Source: Chitinophaga pinensis (lineage in GTDB: Bacteria > Pseudomonadota > Gammaproteobacteria > Burkholderiales > Burkholderiaceae_C). Taken from it: a DNA stretch of 64,000 nucleotides. Shown here in pieces: positions 17,870-27,436 of this stretch. Under the pieces are notes generated by a model. It was not told the origin of the DNA. It ran no database searches and saw only the letters and a program-made list of their open reading frames with translations. The position numbers were made by a program, and so were the translations under genes. Numbering within the stretch: position 1 is the first letter of the stretch; each line of letters begins with the position of its first letter. Where the stretch lies: assembly GCA_943326015.2 (NCBI GenBank), contig CALPRQ020000015.1:16422-80421 (forward strand). Reading direction: 5' to 3'.

Positions 17870-17897
17870 GCGCCCCACCCTTTCAGAGGCCAGCACC

Positions 17898-19907
17898 ATG
17901 GGACTTTCTTCCGCCGGCATAGGCTCGGGACTGGATGTCACCAGCATCGTGACGCAGTTGATGGCGGTCGAGAAAAAGCCGCTGACCGCGCTGACGACCA
18001 AGCAAACCAACTACCAGTCGCAGCTGACCGCGTTCGGCACGGTCAAGAGTGGCATCGCCACCTTCCAGACCACGCTCCAGAAGCTCAGCGAGGCGCAGAA
18101 CCTGCAAGTGGTCAAGGCGACTGCGGGCGATACCGCCGTGCTCGACGCCAGCGGTGGCAGCGGCGTGGTGCCAGGCGACTATGCAATCGAGGTCACGCAG
18201 CTGGCGCAGGCACAGAAACTTGCGACGGCAGGCCAGACCAATCCCCAGACCGTGATCGGCACCGGTACGCTGAGCTTCGACTTCGGCACCATCAGCGGCG
18301 GCACGCTGACCGACGGTCAGTACAGCGGCGCGGGCTTTGCCAGCAGCGGCGCGGGCAGCAAGACCGTCACGATCGACAGCGGCCACAACACGCTCAACGG
18401 CATCCGCGACGCGATCAATGCCGCCGGCATCGGTGTCAAGGCCACCATCGTCAACGACGGCAGCAACACGCCCTACCGGCTGGCACTCAGCAACAGCCAG
18501 ACCGGCGAAGCCAGCAGCATGAAGATCTCGGTCAGCGGTGACGCGGCGCTGGGCAGCCTGCTCAACCATGACCCGGCCGGCAGCCAGGCGCTGACGCAGA
18601 CGGTCGCGGCACAAAACGCCAAGCTCAAGGTCGACGGCCTGGCCATCAGCAAGGCCAGCAACAGCTTCAGCGACGTGGTGCCGGGCGTGACGCTGACGCT
18701 CAAGAAAACCAATGCCGGCAGCCCGACCAATCTGGCGGTGACGCGCGACACCGACGCCGTCAAGGCCAACATGCAGGAATTCGTCGACGGCTACAACAAG
18801 CTGACTGCCTCGTTGAAAAGCCTGACCAGCTATGACATGACCAGCAAGAAGGGGGCTGCGCTATACGGTGACTCATCGGTGCGCGCCATGCTGGGCCAGT
18901 TGCGCGGCATCGTCACCGGCACGGTCACGGGCGGTGCGAGCAGCCTGACGCGGCTGAGCGACGCCGGAGTGTCATTCCAGGCTGACGGCACGCTCAAGCT
19001 CGACAGCAGCAAGCTGCAGAAGGTCATCGACACCCAGTTCGACCAGTTGCCGGGCCTGTTCGCGGCCAGCGGCGGCAGCAGCGACAGCCAGGTCAGCTAT
19101 GTCAGCGCTACCGCCAAGACCCAATCCGGCAGCTATGCGCTGGACGTCAGCCAGCTCGCGACCCAGGGCAGCCATGCCGGCTGGGCGGCGGCCAGCCTGG
19201 ACTATGCGGCGCCCAACAACGCCTTGCAGGTTTCGCTCGACGGACTGAGCGCCAGCGTCAGCCTGCGCGACGGCAGCTATGCCTCGACCAGCGAGCTGGT
19301 CAGCGACTTGCAGGCCAGCATCAACGGCAACACGACCTTTGCCCAGGCCGGCTCGGCCGTGACGGTCAGCGCCGACGCGGGCGGCGTGCTCAATCTGATC
19401 TCCAACCGCTACGGCTCGAGCTCCAGCATCAGCCTGGGCGGCGCGGCCGCCAGCCGGTTGCTGGGCGGCCGCGGCACTGCCAGCAGCGGCCAGGCTCTGA
19501 TCGGCACGATCAACGGCGTGGCCGCGACCAGCGCGGGCCAGACGCTGACCGGCGCCAGCGGCAACGCGGCCGAGGGCCTGAAGGTCTCGGTCAGCAGTGG
19601 CGCCACCGGTGTGCGCGGCAATGTGCAGTACAGCCAGGGATTTGCCTTCCAGCTCGATCAATTGGCGAGCGACTTCCTGGGTGAAAATGGAACCATCTCC
19701 ACGCGCACCGACGGTATCAACAGCGCGCTCAAGAAACTCGACAACGACAAACTCAATATCGAGGCCCGCCTGAGCCGGATCCAGAAGCAGTACCAGGACC
19801 AGTTCACCAAGCTGGACACGACGATGAGCAGCATGAACTCGACCAGCACCTACCTGACCGGCCAGCTGACCGCGCTGGCCAACAACGTCAACAGCAACAA
19901 GAACTAA
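17898..19907 (+). CDS. fliD: Flagellar filament cap protein FliD (HAP2)
   Basis: 669 residues, longer than enteric FliD (about 470). The N-terminal FliD domain (GLDVTSIVTQLMAVEKKPL) and the C-terminal domain with the terminal heptad region (LDTTMSSMNSTSTYLTGQL) are clear. The middle shows an internal duplication: a module starting GDYAIEVTQLAQ near residue 90 is echoed by GSYALDVSQLAT near 410, each followed by a hook-IN-like segment. FliD caps the growing filament and folds flagellin. Same strand and short gaps with flaG and fliS. Confidence 0.95.
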   Translation: MGLSSAGIGSGLDVTSIVTQLMAVEKKPLTALTTKQTNYQSQLTAFGTVKSGIATFQTTLQKLSEAQNLQVVKATAGDTAVLDASGGSGVVPGDYAIEVTQLAQAQKLATAGQTNPQTVIGTGTLSFDFGTISGGTLTDGQYSGAGFASSGAGSKTVTIDSGHNTLNGIRDAINAAGIGVKATIVNDGSNTPYRLALSNSQTGEASSMKISVSGDAALGSLLNHDPAGSQALTQTVAAQNAKLKVDGLAISKASNSFSDVVPGVTLTLKKTNAGSPTNLAVTRDTDAVKANMQEFVDGYNKLTASLKSLTSYDMTSKKGAALYGDSSVRAMLGQLRGIVTGTVTGGASSLTRLSDAGVSFQADGTLKLDSSKLQKVIDTQFDQLPGLFAASGGSSDSQVSYVSATAKTQSGSYALDVSQLATQGSHAGWAAASLDYAAPNNALQVSLDGLSASVSLRDGSYASTSELVSDLQASINGNTTFAQAGSAVTVSADAGGVLNLISNRYGSSSSISLGGAAASRLLGGRGTASSGQALIGTINGVAATSAGQTLTGASGNAAEGLKVSVSSGATGVRGNVQYSQGFAFQLDQLASDFLGENGTISTRTDGINSALKKLDNDKLNIEARLSRIQKQYQDQFTKLDTTMSSMNSTSTYLTGQLTALANNVNSNKN

Positions 19908-19931
19908 AGCTAAACGCTAGGCAAGGACACC

Positions 19932-20378
19932 ATGTTTGGATCGAATCGATCGGCCGCCAAGGCCTATGCCAGGGTAGGACTGGAGACCGGCGTGACGGCA
20001 GCCAGCCCGCACAAGCTGATCGGCATGCTGTTCGACGGTGCGATGATTGCCATCCTGCGGGCACAAAACCACATGCAAGCCGGTCAGATCACGGAAAAGG
20101 GCGAGGCCATCTCCAAGGCCATCAGCATCATCGACAGCGGACTGCACGCCAGCCTGAACCTGGAGGCCGGCGGCGAGGTGGCGCAAAACCTCGACGCGCT
20201 CTATGGCTACATGACGCAGCAACTGACGCAGGCGCACCTCAGGAATGACCTGGCGCTGCTGCAGGAAGTCCACGGCCTGCTGGGCGATCTGAAGTCGGCC
20301 TGGGACGCGATCGACCCGCAGGCCGCCGCGCGCGCCGAGGTCGGTGCGCGCCAGACCTTCGCCAGCGTGAAGGCCTGA
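19932..20378 (+). CDS. fliS: Flagellin export chaperone FliS
   Basis: 148 residues, helical FliS fold with the typical SPHKLIGMLFDGAMIAI opening. FliS binds the flagellin C-terminus in the cytoplasm and prevents early polymerisation. It follows fliD by 24 bases and precedes fliT by 2 bases. Confidence 0.95.
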   Translation: MFGSNRSAAKAYARVGLETGVTAASPHKLIGMLFDGAMIAILRAQNHMQAGQITEKGEAISKAISIIDSGLHASLNLEAGGEVAQNLDALYGYMTQQLTQAHLRNDLALLQEVHGLLGDLKSAWDAIDPQAAARAEVGARQTFASVKA

Positions 20379-20380
20379 CC

Positions 20381-20716
20381 ATGCTGGATGCCGAACAGGT
20401 GCTGGACATTTACGAGAACGTCTCCTGTCTGACGCGCCAGATGCTGGTGGCCGCGCAGGCTTCGGACTGGGACCAGTTGTCCGAGCTGGAATCGCGCTGC
20501 GCGCACGAAGTGGGTCTGCTGCGCAGCAACGGGCAGGCTCCAACGTCGGGCCTGAGCGCCGAACTGCGCGAGCGCAAGGTGCGGATCCTGCGTCAGATCC
20601 TGGATGACGATCGGGCCATCCGCGACATCACCCAGCCCTGGCTGCAACGCCTGCAGGGCCTGATCCACAACACAGGCCAGCAGCGCAAGCTCAAGCAAGC
20701 CTACGGCGGCTTCTGA
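20381..20716 (+). CDS. fliT: Flagellar protein FliT (FliD chaperone)
   Basis: 111 residues, predicted all-helical, with the FliT-like pattern LDIYENVSCLTRQMLVAAQASDWD near the start and DDRAIRDITQPWLQRLQ near the end. In enterics FliT is the export chaperone of FliD and also binds FlhC. Sequence conservation in this family is low; position directly after fliS supports the call. Confidence 0.85.
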   Translation: MLDAEQVLDIYENVSCLTRQMLVAAQASDWDQLSELESRCAHEVGLLRSNGQAPTSGLSAELRERKVRILRQILDDDRAIRDITQPWLQRLQGLIHNTGQQRKLKQAYGGF

Positions 20717-20736
20717 GCCCCTGAGCGCGCACTGGC

Positions 20737-21726
20737 ATGGCATTCCGGCTGGATTCGGTTCCCGCATCCCCCGTCCCGGCCGTCAGCACCTTGCGTGCGA
20801 CGACCGTGCTGGCCGATCCGAGCCAGGACGGCACCGCCCGGCTGGAACAGGTCGAGATCGGGCGCGCGCTGCAGGGTCGGGTGCAAGGCGCATTCGCGGA
20901 CGGCAGCGTGCTGGTGCGCCTGGGCGACACGGCATCGCAGCAGCGCCCGCTCGAGTTGCGCCTGCAGCTGCCGGCGGGTTTTACCGTGGGTGACTCGCTC
21001 GAACTGACGCTGCTGACGCGCGAACCGCACCTGACCTTCGGCCTGCAGAATCGCAGCGGCTCGGTACAGACCCATTTCAGTTCCGCCGGTCGACTGATCG
21101 GCCAGTTGCTGCAGCCTGAAGTGGGCCAGCCAGCGCGCCCGCTGCAGGGCCGCGCACCGCTGCTGGCCGCGCCCGGCACTGACCCGCAGCAGTTGCCGCA
21201 GCTGGCACAGAATCTGCAGCAGTCGCTGGAGCACAGCGGACTGTTCTACGAGTCCCACCTCGCGCAATGGGGCCGGGGCGAGCGCACACTGGAACAGATC
21301 CGGCAGGAGCCACAGAACCAGGCCACCGGCGATGCCGCCGCGTTGCGACTGCTGCCGCAGCAGCTCGACACGCTGGAGCAGCGCCGCCTGGTCTGGCAGG
21401 GCGAGCTCTGGCCCGGTCAGCCGCTGCAATGGGAGCTGGTGCAGGAACAGAATCCAGGCCAGCAGCAGCATCAGGCCGGCCAGCCGCCAGCCGCCTGGGA
21501 GACGGTGCTGAAGCTGGAACTGCCGCACCTCGGCCTGGTCAGCGCCAGCATCCGCTTGCGGGGTGAACAGGCCCAGGTGCGCTTGCGCGTCGCGGACGCA
21601 GCGGCCGCGACGGCGCTGTGGGCCGACCAGAATGGCCTGGACAATGCGCTGGCGGCGGCCGGCACGATGCTCGGGGGTTTCCTGGTGCAGCGCGAGGAGG
21701 TCACAGCCTATGCCCCTCAAGCCTGA
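20737..21726 (+). CDS. FliK-like protein (second FliK paralogue)
   Basis: 329 residues. The C-terminal part resembles the FliK hook-length control C-terminal domain (LPHLGLVSASIRLRGEQAQVRLRV ...); the N-terminal part is an SH3-like beta-rich region followed by a Gln-rich segment. The true fliK sits in the fliF-R operon (27877-29181), so this is a second, FliK-like gene. It overlaps the flhX start by 17 bases; the pairing of a FliK-like and an FlhB C-terminal-like protein repeats the FliK-FlhB substrate-switch partnership. Role is inferred. Confidence 0.75.
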   Translation: MAFRLDSVPASPVPAVSTLRATTVLADPSQDGTARLEQVEIGRALQGRVQGAFADGSVLVRLGDTASQQRPLELRLQLPAGFTVGDSLELTLLTREPHLTFGLQNRSGSVQTHFSSAGRLIGQLLQPEVGQPARPLQGRAPLLAAPGTDPQQLPQLAQNLQQSLEHSGLFYESHLAQWGRGERTLEQIRQEPQNQATGDAAALRLLPQQLDTLEQRRLVWQGELWPGQPLQWELVQEQNPGQQQHQAGQPPAAWETVLKLELPHLGLVSASIRLRGEQAQVRLRVADAAAATALWADQNGLDNALAAAGTMLGGFLVQREEVTAYAPQA

Positions 21727-22012
21727 AGCCATGCGCCAGGCGGTTGCCCTGGCCTACCAGGGCGGCAAGGCACCCAAGGTCGTGGCCACGGGCAAGGGCG
21801 CCGTGGCCGACAGCATCGTCGCGCTGGCGCGCGAGCACGGGGTCTATGTGCATGAGTCGCGCGAGCTCGTCGCGCTGCTGATGGAGGTCGAGCTCGACCG
21901 CGAGGTGCCGCCGCAGCTGTACCGGGTGGTGGCGGAACTGCTGGCCTGGCTGTACCGGATCGAGGCCGCGCTGCCACCCTCGAAAAAACCTGCAACCCAG
22001 CGACCCGGTTGA
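21710..22012 (+). CDS. flhX: FlhB C-terminal-domain-like protein (FlhX)
   Basis: 100 residues from MPLKPEAMRQAV. It matches only the cytoplasmic FlhB-C domain (GGKAPKVVATGKGAVADSIVALAREHGV) and has no membrane part. The autocleavage motif NPTH of FlhB is missing, as in other FlhX proteins, so it starts where the cleaved FlhB-CC fragment would begin. FlhX can partly stand in for FlhB-C during export switching. Overlaps the FliK-like gene upstream. Confidence 0.8.
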   Translation: MPLKPEAMRQAVALAYQGGKAPKVVATGKGAVADSIVALAREHGVYVHESRELVALLMEVELDREVPPQLYRVVAELLAWLYRIEAALPPSKKPATQRPG

Positions 22013-22013
22013 A

Positions 22014-22033
22014 CCGGCCTGGCACCAGGCCGG
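22014..22033. terminator. Perfect hairpin between convergent flhX and fliE
   Basis: CCGGCCTGG (22014-22022), loop CA, CCAGGCCGG (22025-22033): a 9-bp perfect stem right after the flhX stop and 10 bases from the fliE stop. Position suggests a bidirectional terminator, but there is no T-tract. Confidence 0.45.
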
Positions 22034-22043
22034 CCGGCACCAG

Positions 22044-22400
22044 TCAGACCTGCATGTTCATGATGTCCTGGTAGGCCGACACCAGCTTGTTGCGCACCTG
22101 CACCGTGGCCTGGACCGCGATGCCGGCTTTCTGGCTGGCGACCATCAGGTCGGACAGATGCACGCTGTCATCGCCCAAGGCAAAGCGCTTGCCGAGCTGG
22201 TCGGAATGCTGCTGCATGGCATTGACCTGGTCGAGCTGGGTCTTGAGCGCCTTGGCGAAATCGGGTTTTTCGGCCGAGGTTGCACCCCCGGCGGCCTGGG
22301 CCGCGGTCGCGGCGGCTTCCTGCGGTGCCTGCATGCGTGCGACGGCAGCGCGCAACTGGGCGGTCATGGCGGCGATCTGGCCGCTGTCAATGGCAATCAT
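22044..22400 (-). CDS. fliE: Flagellar hook-basal body protein FliE
   Basis: 118 residues from MIAIDSGQIAAMTAQL. The conserved C-terminal region (LSDLMVASQKAGIAVQATVQVRNKLVSAYQDIMNMQV) is typical. FliE joins the MS ring to the rod. It is transcribed alone, divergent from fliF with 197 bases between the starts, and ends against flhX. The upstream in-frame extension is not conserved. Confidence 0.96.
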   Translation of the reverse strand: MIAIDSGQIAAMTAQLRAAVARMQAPQEAAATAAQAAGGATSAEKPDFAKALKTQLDQVNAMQQHSDQLGKRFALGDDSVHLSDLMVASQKAGIAVQATVQVRNKLVSAYQDIMNMQV

Positions 22401-22597
22401 GCCCCAAAGATAACACAGGCCAGGACCAGAGGCCGGACCAAGCAGGGGGCGATTTACTGATCTGTTCGCGCAAACAAGCACTTGAAAAACCACGACAATA
22501 TCATGGCTCCAGCCTTGTCCTGGTTTTGAATGTCCTGACTGTTTCGTGCGCTACCACCGATTGACCCCTCCTGGCCGCCCTGCTGCGGCAAACCGCC
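22401..22597. promoter_or_regulatory. Divergent fliE / fliF promoter region
   Basis: 197 bases separating the fliE and fliF starts; it must hold promoters in both directions. A less GC-rich core lies around 22450-22540. I found no sigma-28-type box pair, consistent with an early (FlhDC-dependent) class, but no FlhDC site can be assigned by eye. Confidence 0.5.
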
Positions 22598-24322
22598 ATG
22601 GCCACAGCAATTGAATCCGCGCCCAAGGCCAGTGGCCTGACCGCTTTTTTCCAGAGCCCGCAAGGCCGCTACCTGGCGCTGGGCGCGGGCATGGCACTGG
22701 TGCTCAGCATCATGGCTTCCATCTGGATGTGGAACCAGAAGCCCGACTACCGGGTGCTGGTGAGCAATTTCTCGGACCGCGACGGCGGCGCGATGATTGC
22801 CGCCTTGCAGACGATGAACGTGCCCTATCGCTTCGCGGAGGGTGGCGGCGCGATCCTGGTACCGGCCGAACAGGTCCACGACGCGCGACTCAAGCTGGCC
22901 GCGCAAGGCCTGCCCAAGGGCGGCAACGTCGGCTTCGAGCTGATGGAAAACCAGAAGCTGGGTTCCTCGCAATTCCTGGAACAGGTCAACTTCCAGCGCG
23001 CGCTGGAGGGCGAGCTGGCTCGTTCGATCAACTCGATCGGCGTGGTGCAGGCCGCGCGCGTACACCTGGCCATCCCCAAGCCTTCGGTGTTCGTGCGCGA
23101 GCGCCAGCAGCCGACCGCCTCGGTGCTGGTCAACCTGTATCCGGGCCGCACGCTGGACTCGCAGCAGGTATCGGCGATCGTGCACCTGATCTCGAGCAGC
23201 GTGCCCGAGCTGACCGCCAAGAACGTGACGGTGGTGGACCAGAACGGCAGCCTGCTGTCCGACCCGGACCGCCAGTCCGATGCCAACCGGCTCGATCCGG
23301 CCCAGGTCAAGTACGTGATGGACCTGCAAGACGGTATCGTCAAGCGCATCGAGTCCATCCTGACCCCGATGGTGGGCAACGGCAATGTGCGTGCCGAGGC
23401 CACGGCAGAGGTGGACTTCTCGCGCAGCGAACAGGCCGCCGAGAGCTTCCGCCCCAACGGCCCGCCCGAGGCAGCGGCAATCCGCAGCCAGAGCACGAGC
23501 GAGAGCAACGGCGCGGCCAACCAGGCGACCGGACTGGTCGGTGCCGCGTCCAACCAGCCGGGCGCCGGGGCGTCCGCTGCCCCGACCACCGCAGCGGGGA
23601 ACACGCAAAAAGACAGCACGACCAACTACGAGGTTGACAAGACCGTGCGCTATGTGCAGCAGCCCATGGGCGGCATCAAGCGCCTGACGGTCGCCGTGGT
23701 GGTCAACCACAAGCGCGTCATCGGTGCCGATGGCAAGGCCAGCCTGCGGGCGCTGACCGAAGAGGAAAAGCAGCAGATCACCGATCTGGTCAAGGAGGCC
23801 ATGGGCTTCAACGGCGAGCGTGGCGATTCACTCAATGTCGTCAACAGCCCGTTCGCCGAGCCACCACGCGAGGTCATTCCCGAAGAGCCGTTCTGGAAAC
23901 CCTATGCCACGGCGGACAATCTCAAGCTGGCGGCCCAGTACCTGCTGTCGGCTGGCGTGCTGGCCTACCTGTTCTTCGCCGTGCTGCGACCGATGATCCG
24001 GATGCTGCCGGGCAACAAGTCCAAGGAAGAAGAGGCCAAGCGCGCAGCGGAACAAAAAGCCAAGCTGGAAGCGGAAGCAGCGCTCAAGCCAGCCGAGCAG
24101 GAGGCCAAGCAGGAGGCACTGGCGGAAGCGAAGCCGGACGCGGCGACTGCGCCCGCCGCCGCGGAAGCCACGGGAACCGCAGCGCCAGCGGCAGCGAGCT
24201 CGGGGGCCGGACCCAGAGTCAACAGCTACCAGAACAACCTGCAGATGGCCAAGGAGATGGCACTGCAGGAACCCAAGGTGGTTGCCAACGTGATCAAGAA
24301 CTGGGTGAACGGCAATGAGTGA
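22598..24322 (+). CDS. fliF: Flagellar MS-ring protein FliF
   Basis: 574 residues. TM1 is near residues 25-45 (LALGAGMALVLSIMASIWMW); the YscJ-like ring-building motifs follow (DYRVLVSNFSDRDGGAMIAAL; SQFLEQVNFQRALEGELARSI), and a second TM is near 447-465 (LLSAGVLAYLFFAVL). The C-terminus (MAKEMALQEPKVVANVIKNW) is the FliG-binding tail, preceded by an Ala/Glu/Lys-rich linker of about 70 residues. FliF builds the membrane ring on which rotor and export gate assemble. First gene of the long plus-strand operon. Confidence 0.97.
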   Translation: MATAIESAPKASGLTAFFQSPQGRYLALGAGMALVLSIMASIWMWNQKPDYRVLVSNFSDRDGGAMIAALQTMNVPYRFAEGGGAILVPAEQVHDARLKLAAQGLPKGGNVGFELMENQKLGSSQFLEQVNFQRALEGELARSINSIGVVQAARVHLAIPKPSVFVRERQQPTASVLVNLYPGRTLDSQQVSAIVHLISSSVPELTAKNVTVVDQNGSLLSDPDRQSDANRLDPAQVKYVMDLQDGIVKRIESILTPMVGNGNVRAEATAEVDFSRSEQAAESFRPNGPPEAAAIRSQSTSESNGAANQATGLVGAASNQPGAGASAAPTTAAGNTQKDSTTNYEVDKTVRYVQQPMGGIKRLTVAVVVNHKRVIGADGKASLRALTEEEKQQITDLVKEAMGFNGERGDSLNVVNSPFAEPPREVIPEEPFWKPYATADNLKLAAQYLLSAGVLAYLFFAVLRPMIRMLPGNKSKEEEAKRAAEQKAKLEAEAALKPAEQEAKQEALAEAKPDAATAPAAAEATGTAAPAAASSGAGPRVNSYQNNLQMAKEMALQEPKVVANVIKNWVNGNE

Positions 24323-25307
24323 AGACAGCGTACAGAAGGCGGCGGTGCTGATGCTGGCCCTGGGTCAGGACGAGGCGGCCGAGGTCATGAAGTATCTCGA
24401 ACCGCGCGAGGTCCAGAAGCTGGGCACGGCCATGTCGGCCATGAAGGCGGTATCGGGCCAGATGCTGGAGGCGGTGCTGCAGGAATTCATCGACAAGACC
24501 CAGCACAACACCGAATTCGGCATCGATTCGGACGAGTACATCCGCAGCGTGCTGACCAAGGCACTGGGCGATGACAAGGCGGCCTCGCTGATCAACCGGA
24601 TTCTGGTCACGCGCGACGCCAGCGGCATCGAGAGCCTGAAATGGATGGATGGCAAGTCGGTCGCCGATCTGATCCGCAATGAACATCCACAGATCATCGC
24701 CACCATCCTGGTCCACCTGGAGCGCTACCATGCGAGCGAAGTGCTGACCGAGCTGACACCCAGGCTGCGCGACGAGGTGATCCTGCGCATCGCGACGCTC
24801 GATGGCGTGCAGCCGGCGGCACTGAACGAGCTCAACGACGTGTTGACCAAGCTGCTGACGGGCAACGACAACCTGCGCAAGAAGGCGATGGGCGGCATCC
24901 GGACGACGGCCGAGATCATGAACTTCATGAACGGCGAGACCGAAAACAAGATCATGGCCAATCTGCGGGAGTTCGACGCCGGGCTCGCGCAGCAGGTGAT
25001 GGACCAGATGTTCGTGTTCGACAACATCATGGACGTGAGCGACCGCGACATCCAGCAGATCCTGCGCGAGGTGCCTTCGGAAGCGCTGATCGTCGCGCTC
25101 AAGGGAGCCAAGGACGAGATGAAGGAAAAGTTCTTCCGCAACATGTCGCAGCGCGCGGCCGACATGATGCGCGAGGATCTGGAAGCCAAGGGCCCGGTGC
25201 GGCTGTCGGAAGTGGAAAAGCAGCAGAAGGAGATCCTGCAGATCGTGCGCCGCATGGCGGACGAAGGGCTGATCACGCTGTCCACCACGGAAGACGCCTA
25301 TGTCTGA
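24315..25307 (+). CDS. fliG: Flagellar motor switch protein FliG
   Basis: 330 residues with the N, middle and C domains. The middle domain EHPQIIATILVHLE motif and the C-terminal torque helix with charged residues (DVSDRDIQQILREV ... KGAKDEMKEKFFRNMSQRAADMM) are present. FliG links FliF to FliM and meets MotA. It overlaps the fliF end by 8 bases and the fliH start by 8 bases. Confidence 0.97.
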   Translation: MSEDSVQKAAVLMLALGQDEAAEVMKYLEPREVQKLGTAMSAMKAVSGQMLEAVLQEFIDKTQHNTEFGIDSDEYIRSVLTKALGDDKAASLINRILVTRDASGIESLKWMDGKSVADLIRNEHPQIIATILVHLERYHASEVLTELTPRLRDEVILRIATLDGVQPAALNELNDVLTKLLTGNDNLRKKAMGGIRTTAEIMNFMNGETENKIMANLREFDAGLAQQVMDQMFVFDNIMDVSDRDIQQILREVPSEALIVALKGAKDEMKEKFFRNMSQRAADMMREDLEAKGPVRLSEVEKQQKEILQIVRRMADEGLITLSTTEDAYV

Positions 25308-26016
25308 GTTGCCCCAGCCCAGGCCGCAGACGGCCTACCAGCGCTGGGAGCTGGCCTCGCTGGCGCCAGCGTCAGCGCGCAATCCGGCCGATGAGGCCGT
25401 CGCCGCGGCCGAACAGCTCGCGCGCGAGTTGCAGGCGGCACGCGAGACCGGACTGCAGCAGGGACTGCAGCAGGGCCAGCAGCAGGGCTACCAGACCGGT
25501 TTGCGCGAGGGTCGCCTGCGCGGCTATGACGAAGGCCATGCCGAGGGGCTGGCCCAGGTGCAGGCCGACAACCTGGCGCTGCAGCAGGAGCTGACGCAGA
25601 CGCTGACCCAGCTCGGGCAGCAGTTCAGCCAGGAGCTGACCCAGGCGCGCGAAGCGGTAGCCAGGCAGCTGCTGGAGCTGGCGCTGGACATGGCGCAGGC
25701 CATGCTGTGCCAGACACTGGAAGTGCAACCCGAACGGCTGCTGGGAGTGATCGAGCAGGCGCTGCAGGAACTGCCCTTGATACGCCCGCCGGCCGTGCTG
25801 CGCCTGCATCCGCAGGACCTCGAACTGGTCAAGGCCGTGCGCGGCAGCGAACTGCAGGCGGCTGGCTGGCGCCTGCAGGCCGACGCCCAGCTCGCGCGCG
25901 GCGGCTGCCAGATCGAGACCGGCGACCAGCAGATCGATGCCAGCCTGCCGGCCCGCTGGCGGCGGCTGCAACAGTCGCTGGGACGCGACGCTGCCTGGCT
26001 GGAGCCGATGGCGTGA
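25300..26016 (+). CDS. fliH: Flagellar assembly protein FliH
   Basis: 238 residues. A central Gly/Gln-rich stretch with the GxxxG-type repeats ([21 protein letters not shown]) typical of FliH is followed by a long helix and the C-terminal FliI-binding domain. FliH regulates the FliI ATPase and docks it to the C-ring. Overlaps fliG (8 bases) and fliI (GTGA, 4 bases). Confidence 0.94.
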   Translation: MSELPQPRPQTAYQRWELASLAPASARNPADEAVAAAEQLARELQAARETGLQQGLQQGQQQGYQTGLREGRLRGYDEGHAEGLAQVQADNLALQQELTQTLTQLGQQFSQELTQAREAVARQLLELALDMAQAMLCQTLEVQPERLLGVIEQALQELPLIRPPAVLRLHPQDLELVKAVRGSELQAAGWRLQADAQLARGGCQIETGDQQIDASLPARWRRLQQSLGRDAAWLEPMA

Positions 26017-27404
26017 CCGCTGCCGCGACGGCCTGGGATGGCTATCTGCTGGATTGCCGCCAGCGCGTGCAGCACTGCGCGCTGCTGCAGGCCTATGGCC
26101 GCGTGACGCGCGTTGCGGGTCTGGTGATGGAGGCCGTGGGCCTGCGGCTGCCGGTCGGCAGCCCCTGCCATGTGCCGCTGCCGAGCGGCTTCCGGCTCGA
26201 TGCCGAGGTGGTGGGCTTTGAGCAGGAGCGCCTGTTCCTGATGCCGCTGGGCGATGTCGAGGGCGTGCAGCCGGGGGCACCCGTGATTCCAACCGTGGCG
26301 GCGCAGGCTGCGCCCCGACTCCACGAGCGGCGCACCCAGGCCCGGCCGACCTCGGACGGCCGCACCCTGCCCGTCGGCGATGCCCTGCTCGGTCGCGTGC
26401 TCGACGCCACCGGCCGGCCGCTCGACCAGCTCGGACCGCTGCAGGGCCATGCCATGGCACCGCTCTACGCGCGGGCCATGAACCCGCTGCAGCGCGAGCC
26501 GATCTCGCAGACGCTCGATGTCGGCGTGCGTGCGATCAACAGCATGCTGACCGTGGGACGGGGCCAGCGCATGGGCCTGTTCGCGGGTTCGGGCGTGGGC
26601 AAGAGCGTGCTGCTGGGCATGATGGCGCGCTTCACCGCGGCCGATGTGATCGTGGTCGGACTGATCGGCGAGCGCGGCCGCGAAGTCAAGGAATTCATCG
26701 AGCAGATCCTGGGCGAGGATGGCCTGGCGCGCTCGGTGGTGGTGGCAGCACCGGCCGACAACCCGCCGCTGCTGCGGCTGCAGGGTGCGGCCTACACGAC
26801 GCTGATCGCCGAGCATTTCCGCGACCAGGGCAAGAACGTGCTGCTGATCATGGATTCGCTCACGCGCTACGCGATGGCGCAACGTGAGATCGCGCTGGCG
26901 ATCGGCGAGCCGCCGGCGACCAAGGGCTACCCGCCCTCGGTGTTCGCCAAGCTGCCGGCACTGGTCGAGCGCGCAGGCAACGGCAGACCGGGTGGTGGTT
27001 CGATCACGGCCTTCTACACCGTGCTGACCGAGGGCGACGACCAGCAGGATCCGATCGCGGACTCGGCGCGCGCGATCCTGGATGGCCATATCGTGCTCAA
27101 CCGCGTGCTGGCCGAGGCCGGCCACTACCCGGCGATCGACATCGAACAGTCGATCAGCCGCGCCATGCACAACATCACCGACGAGACGCACCAGAAACTC
27201 ACGCGCCGGCTCAAGCAGCTGATGTCGCGCTACCAGCGCAACCGCGACCTGATCAACGTCGGCGCCTACACCCTGGGCAGCGATCCGCAGATCGACGAGG
27301 CGATCCGCATGCACGAGCAGATCGAACATTTCCTGCAGCAGAGCCTCCACGAACGCGCCGGCATGGAACAGAGCTGGCGCGAACTTTCCGCTCTGTTCAA
27401 CTGA
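26013..27404 (+). CDS. fliI: Flagellum-specific export ATPase FliI
   Basis: 463 residues starting at the GTG that overlaps the fliH stop; this gives the usual FliI length. Walker A is [13 protein letters not shown], Walker B lies in [21 protein letters not shown], and the F1-type ATPase features ([13 protein letters not shown]) are clear. It energises export together with FliH and FliJ. A much longer upstream frame mirrors fliH and was rejected. Confidence 0.97.
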   Translation: MTAAATAWDGYLLDCRQRVQHCALLQAYGRVTRVAGLVMEAVGLRLPVGSPCHVPLPSGFRLDAEVVGFEQERLFLMPLGDVEGVQPGAPVIPTVAAQAAPRLHERRTQARPTSDGRTLPVGDALLGRVLDATGRPLDQLGPLQGHAMAPLYARAMNPLQREPISQTLDVGVRAINSMLTVGRGQRMGLFAGSGVGKSVLLGMMARFTAADVIVVGLIGERGREVKEFIEQILGEDGLARSVVVAAPADNPPLLRLQGAAYTTLIAEHFRDQGKNVLLIMDSLTRYAMAQREIALAIGEPPATKGYPPSVFAKLPALVERAGNGRPGGGSITAFYTVLTEGDDQQDPIADSARAILDGHIVLNRVLAEAGHYPAIDIEQSISRAMHNITDETHQKLTRRLKQLMSRYQRNRDLINVGAYTLGSDPQIDEAIRMHEQIEHFLQQSLHERAGMEQSWRELSALFN

Positions 27405-27436
27405 TGAATGGCCAAGGGCACAGGAGATAATCCAGC

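Noticed and set aside
25524..27350. A 608-codon minus-strand frame opposite fliH and fliI
   Set aside because: It mirrors FliH/FliI coding sequence and shows only His/Arg/Gln-rich composition typical of antisense frames.
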